A DNA stretch of 32,839 nucleotides from Deltaproteobacteria bacterium (GTDB lineage Bacteria > Bdellovibrionota_B > Oligoflexia > Oligoflexales > Bog-1112): NCBI GenBank assembly GCA_023250635.1, contig JAHFAI010000024.1, forward strand, positions 1 to 32,839. The letters are read 5' to 3'. The notes below the pieces were generated by a model. The model had not been told where the DNA came from. It saw nothing but the letters and a program-made list of their open reading frames with translations, and ran no database searches. Below are positions 31,351-32,839 of the stretch, in pieces (the stretch's first letter is position 1; each line of letters opens with the position of its first letter). A program made the position numbers and the translations under genes.

Positions 31351-31396
31351 TCCAACGAAAAATTACCCATAAAGGTTTCGGCAGGTATCCCCAAAA
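31351..31396 (+). repeat. dispersed 47-bp repeat, copy B
   Basis: It matches 660-706 in the same orientation, with shared TCCAACG, AAAAATTACC, ATAAAGGTTTCGG and TCCCCAAAAT blocks and a single 1-nt indel. Confidence 0.75.
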
Positions 31397-31732
31397 TGCC
31401 CTGACACGATAACCTCTTTATATTTCTGCTTTTTTAGCAGTTATTAGTTCTGCGTGTCCACTAAATTAGGCTATGGTCAACCGAAATGAGAAATGAGCCC
31501 TGAAATGAAATGCGATTGTCGAATTTTCAACAAAATGCTAGCATCCATAATGAAAGCTCTTTGAGTCGTTTTCTTTTGTTTGTACTTTAGAAAACTACCA
31601 CTCTTGCGAGCTTTCACAATATTTTTAATGAGTTATGCTTCCGCGATAAAATACCGATCACTTATGAATAATATTATTTTAAAAAGTTTCTCAAAGGCTT
31701 GGTTGGATCTAGAGCCTTAGTGAAGGAGAATG

Positions 31733-31945
31733 ATGCTGGTTACCATAAAAATATTTTACCATTTACCTGAAGCTGAAATAGCTCATAGCCTTCTCGAAAG
31801 CTACGCAATCCCATCGTTTTTGTTTGGAAAAGAACTAGTTGCTTTAAACTATCTCAAACATACGACCATGGGAGAAATACGCTTGCAAGTACCTGAGGAA
31901 ATGGTTGAAGAAAGTTTAAAAATTCTGGGAAAAAATAGTGGGTAA
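31733..31945 (+). CDS. DUF2007-type small protein
   Basis: The 70-residue protein (MLVTIKIFYHLPEAEIAHSLLESYAIPSF... GEIRLQVPEEMVEESLKIL) has the pattern of DUF2007, a small ferredoxin-like-fold domain described as a putative signal-transducing protein. The family start is V(T/K)-hydrophobic, then PxEAExxxxxLExxGI, and a V-P-x-(E/D) strand near the end. Two ATGs lie in tandem; the second (31733) has AAGGAG at a workable distance and is preferred over 31730. The next gene starts at or within 5 nt of its stop, so both are probably one operon with the barrel-like protein. Confidence 0.82.
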   Translation: MLVTIKIFYHLPEAEIAHSLLESYAIPSFLFGKELVALNYLKHTTMGEIRLQVPEEMVEESLKILGKNSG

Positions 31946-31949
31946 ATTC

Positions 31950-32492
31950 ATGATAAAATTTCGTTGGATCGCTGGAATTATTAGTTTTACGTTACTCGTG
32001 TTTGGTGCTGTCACCAATGCTAAGGAATTAACTCTTTGGGGCGTCTCCTACCACTTAGGTGGATCATATCCCGAAGCGCCTCGAGGACTGGATAGCAAGG
32101 GGGTGGTGGTTATTAATCCTGGACTTGGATTTATATTCGATAGCCGTGAATTTCTTCATCAGGATGGGTTCTCTGCGATTTTTCAGCTCGGTTATTTTCA
32201 AGATTGTGACAAACGTGATTTTTTTTATTCGGGACCAGGGCTGCGTTATAGACAATTGTTGATTGGAAACTTCTCCCTTGGTGGAAGTACCACCTTAGCT
32301 GTTGCTAATGGGGAACAATGGGCTACGGGTAAGCGGGGGTGGTTGCTGATTCCTTTTCCGCTACTCGAGGGAACATTTCATTTTGAAGCCTATACCATCG
32401 GCTTTTTTTCAGGGTATTCTCCAAAGAATATCAGCGCTTCTGCAACTTCTGGAGGCGGTTTGATTTTTTCGGGAATGAATTTGGGATTCTAG
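31950..32492 (+). CDS. small outer-membrane barrel-like protein
   Basis: The 180-residue product has a Sec signal (MIKFRWIAGIISFTLLVFGAVTNA) and a mature part of alternating hydrophobic/polar strands: GVVVINPGLGFIF, GFSAIFQLGYF, SGPGLRYRQLLIG, LGGSTTLAVA, GWLLIPFPLLEGTFHFE, YTIGFFSGYS. It ends GMNLGF with a terminal Phe, as in outer-membrane barrels recognised by BamA. Length fits an eight-strand barrel. Enzymatic barrels of similar size modify lipid A (PagP, PagL), but I cannot confirm their catalytic residues here. ATG 31950 gives a normal signal; a GTG at 31938 overlapping the previous gene is an alternative. It closely follows the DUF2007 gene. Confidence 0.68.
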   Translation: MIKFRWIAGIISFTLLVFGAVTNAKELTLWGVSYHLGGSYPEAPRGLDSKGVVVINPGLGFIFDSREFLHQDGFSAIFQLGYFQDCDKRDFFYSGPGLRYRQLLIGNFSLGGSTTLAVANGEQWATGKRGWLLIPFPLLEGTFHFEAYTIGFFSGYSPKNISASATSGGGLIFSGMNLGF

Positions 32493-32505
32493 GGCTTATC
32501 AATTT

Positions 32506-32613
32506 TGACGTTACCCCGAAAAAGTGGACACCCAGTTACATGTAGGCGCTGTCGATTATGAATCACGAACGCTTGTTGCGTAACTGGGTGTCCACTTTTT
32601 CGGGGTAACGTCA
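32506..32613. mobile_element. 108-bp MITE-like element with perfect 34-bp inverted repeats
   Basis: Arms 32506-32539 and 32580-32613 are perfect inverted repeats (TGACGTTACCCCGAAAAAGT... and its complement) around a 40-nt centre with no ORF. The arm sequence (GTGTCCACTTTTTCGGGG) looks like an insertion-sequence end. ACGT at each outer edge could be a 4-bp target duplication, or just part of the palindrome. It lies 14 nt after the barrel gene, so it may also act as a bidirectional hairpin terminator. Confidence 0.7.
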
Positions 32614-32696
32614 GACCTTCGAAGGCAGGATACTGAAGATTGTAGGAATCCCTCTAAAGGAAACCAAAGAATTTATGTAACTACTCAGCATAATCT

Positions 32697-32724
32697 GGGG
32701 GAACTTTGTGAACAAAGTTCCCCC
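32697..32724. repeat. perfect 12-13-bp hairpin (GGGGGAACTTTG/CAAAGTTCCCCC)
   Basis: The stem closes a TGAA tetraloop and is followed by CACACCCCCCTC, without a T-run. Such GGGGGAACTTTG hairpins occur as dispersed palindromes in bacteria. Between 32614 and the right edge (32839) no gene is seen; the end is A/T-rich. Confidence 0.75.
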
Positions 32725-32839
32725 ACACCCCCCTCTACCTAAAGACTTTACATAAAAATAGGTATATTTATTTCGCCGCACCAAGTTATTTTTGCAAAAT
32801 AAAAAAAACAGCTAACCTTTTGTTGACTAAAACTAAAGG

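Larger units (their letters stand above)
31144..31732. other. 589-bp gene-poor stretch
   Basis: No frame with a credible start and length was found. It holds a strong hairpin (31263-31283), dispersed repeat copy B (31351-31396), a small CTGCT/AGCAG hairpin with a T loop (31426-31440), a GTGTCCACT string (near 31454) also present in the inverted repeats at 32506-32613, and several GAAATGA-type strings around 31483-31512. It looks like a place where small elements have inserted and decayed, plus the promoter region of the gene at 31733. Confidence 0.6.

Noticed and set aside
31533-31565. Very short frames in the 31144-31732 gap
   Set aside because: They encode under 20 residues without a credible ribosome binding site.

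Overview
The window looks like chromosomal DNA of a Gram-negative bacterium with roughly balanced base composition. Supporting genes are an LptF-type LPS-export permease, a family 9 (heptosyltransferase-like) glycosyltransferase, several lipoproteins, a C-terminal-anchored secreted protease and a short beta-barrel candidate. Leucine dehydrogenase, a C-terminal Gly-rich/TM/Arg sorting tail, a CxxCH lipoprotein and frequent TTG starts fit a delta-proteobacterial-type lineage (Bdellovibrionota/Myxococcota-like). That placement is inference from gene content only. No rRNA, tRNA, CRISPR array, phage module or intact transposase was seen.

Layout. 1-5.2 kb: a left-edge lipoprotein cut by the window; a TupA-like ATP-grasp protein with an unexpected lipobox, bracketed by short repeats; murA with the catalytic Cys replaced by Asp; and a minus-strand run of envelope genes (haem c lipoprotein with a 9-bp-repeat linker, Ig/PKD-like lipoprotein, coiled-coil lipoprotein, 55-residue membrane protein). 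5.3-9.3 kb: a small secreted protein, a HExxH metalloprotease with a sorting tail, an MBL-fold hydrolase, a small unknown protein and HU. 9.4-21.3 kb: a glycoconjugate region. A secreted protein and a GT9 gene are translationally coupled. A six-gene plus-strand operon follows at 13.2-19.3 kb (GT2 polyprenyl-P-sugar synthase-like, GT-C membrane protein, GMC oxidoreductase, SDR epimerase/reductase, PIG-L deacetylase, GNAT). It is flanked on the minus strand by two large GT-C-like membrane proteins that share a C-terminal TPR module although their membrane cores differ.

21.3-31.1 kb: a compact penicillin-binding transpeptidase, lptF, leucine dehydrogenase, mnmG, a Ski2-like helicase carrying a Cys set with the AddB/Cas4 iron-staple spacing and a repeat-derived N-terminus, a short secreted ORF and a 429-residue secreted/membrane protein of unknown role. 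31.1-32.8 kb: a 590-bp gene-poor stretch with a second copy of a 47-bp repeat from the left end, a DUF2007-type protein, a small barrel-like secreted protein, a 108-bp element with perfect 34-bp inverted repeats, and another strong hairpin.

How the genes may work together (inference): the GT2 enzyme would load a sugar onto a polyprenyl phosphate. The GMC/SDR pair and the PIG-L/GNAT pair would change its oxidation state or stereochemistry and its N-acyl group. One or more of the three GT-C proteins would transfer it to a surface acceptor in the periplasm. This parallels the logic of Und-P-aminoarabinose or DprE1/DprE2 systems but uses a different enzyme set, and it is the best candidate for an undescribed system here.
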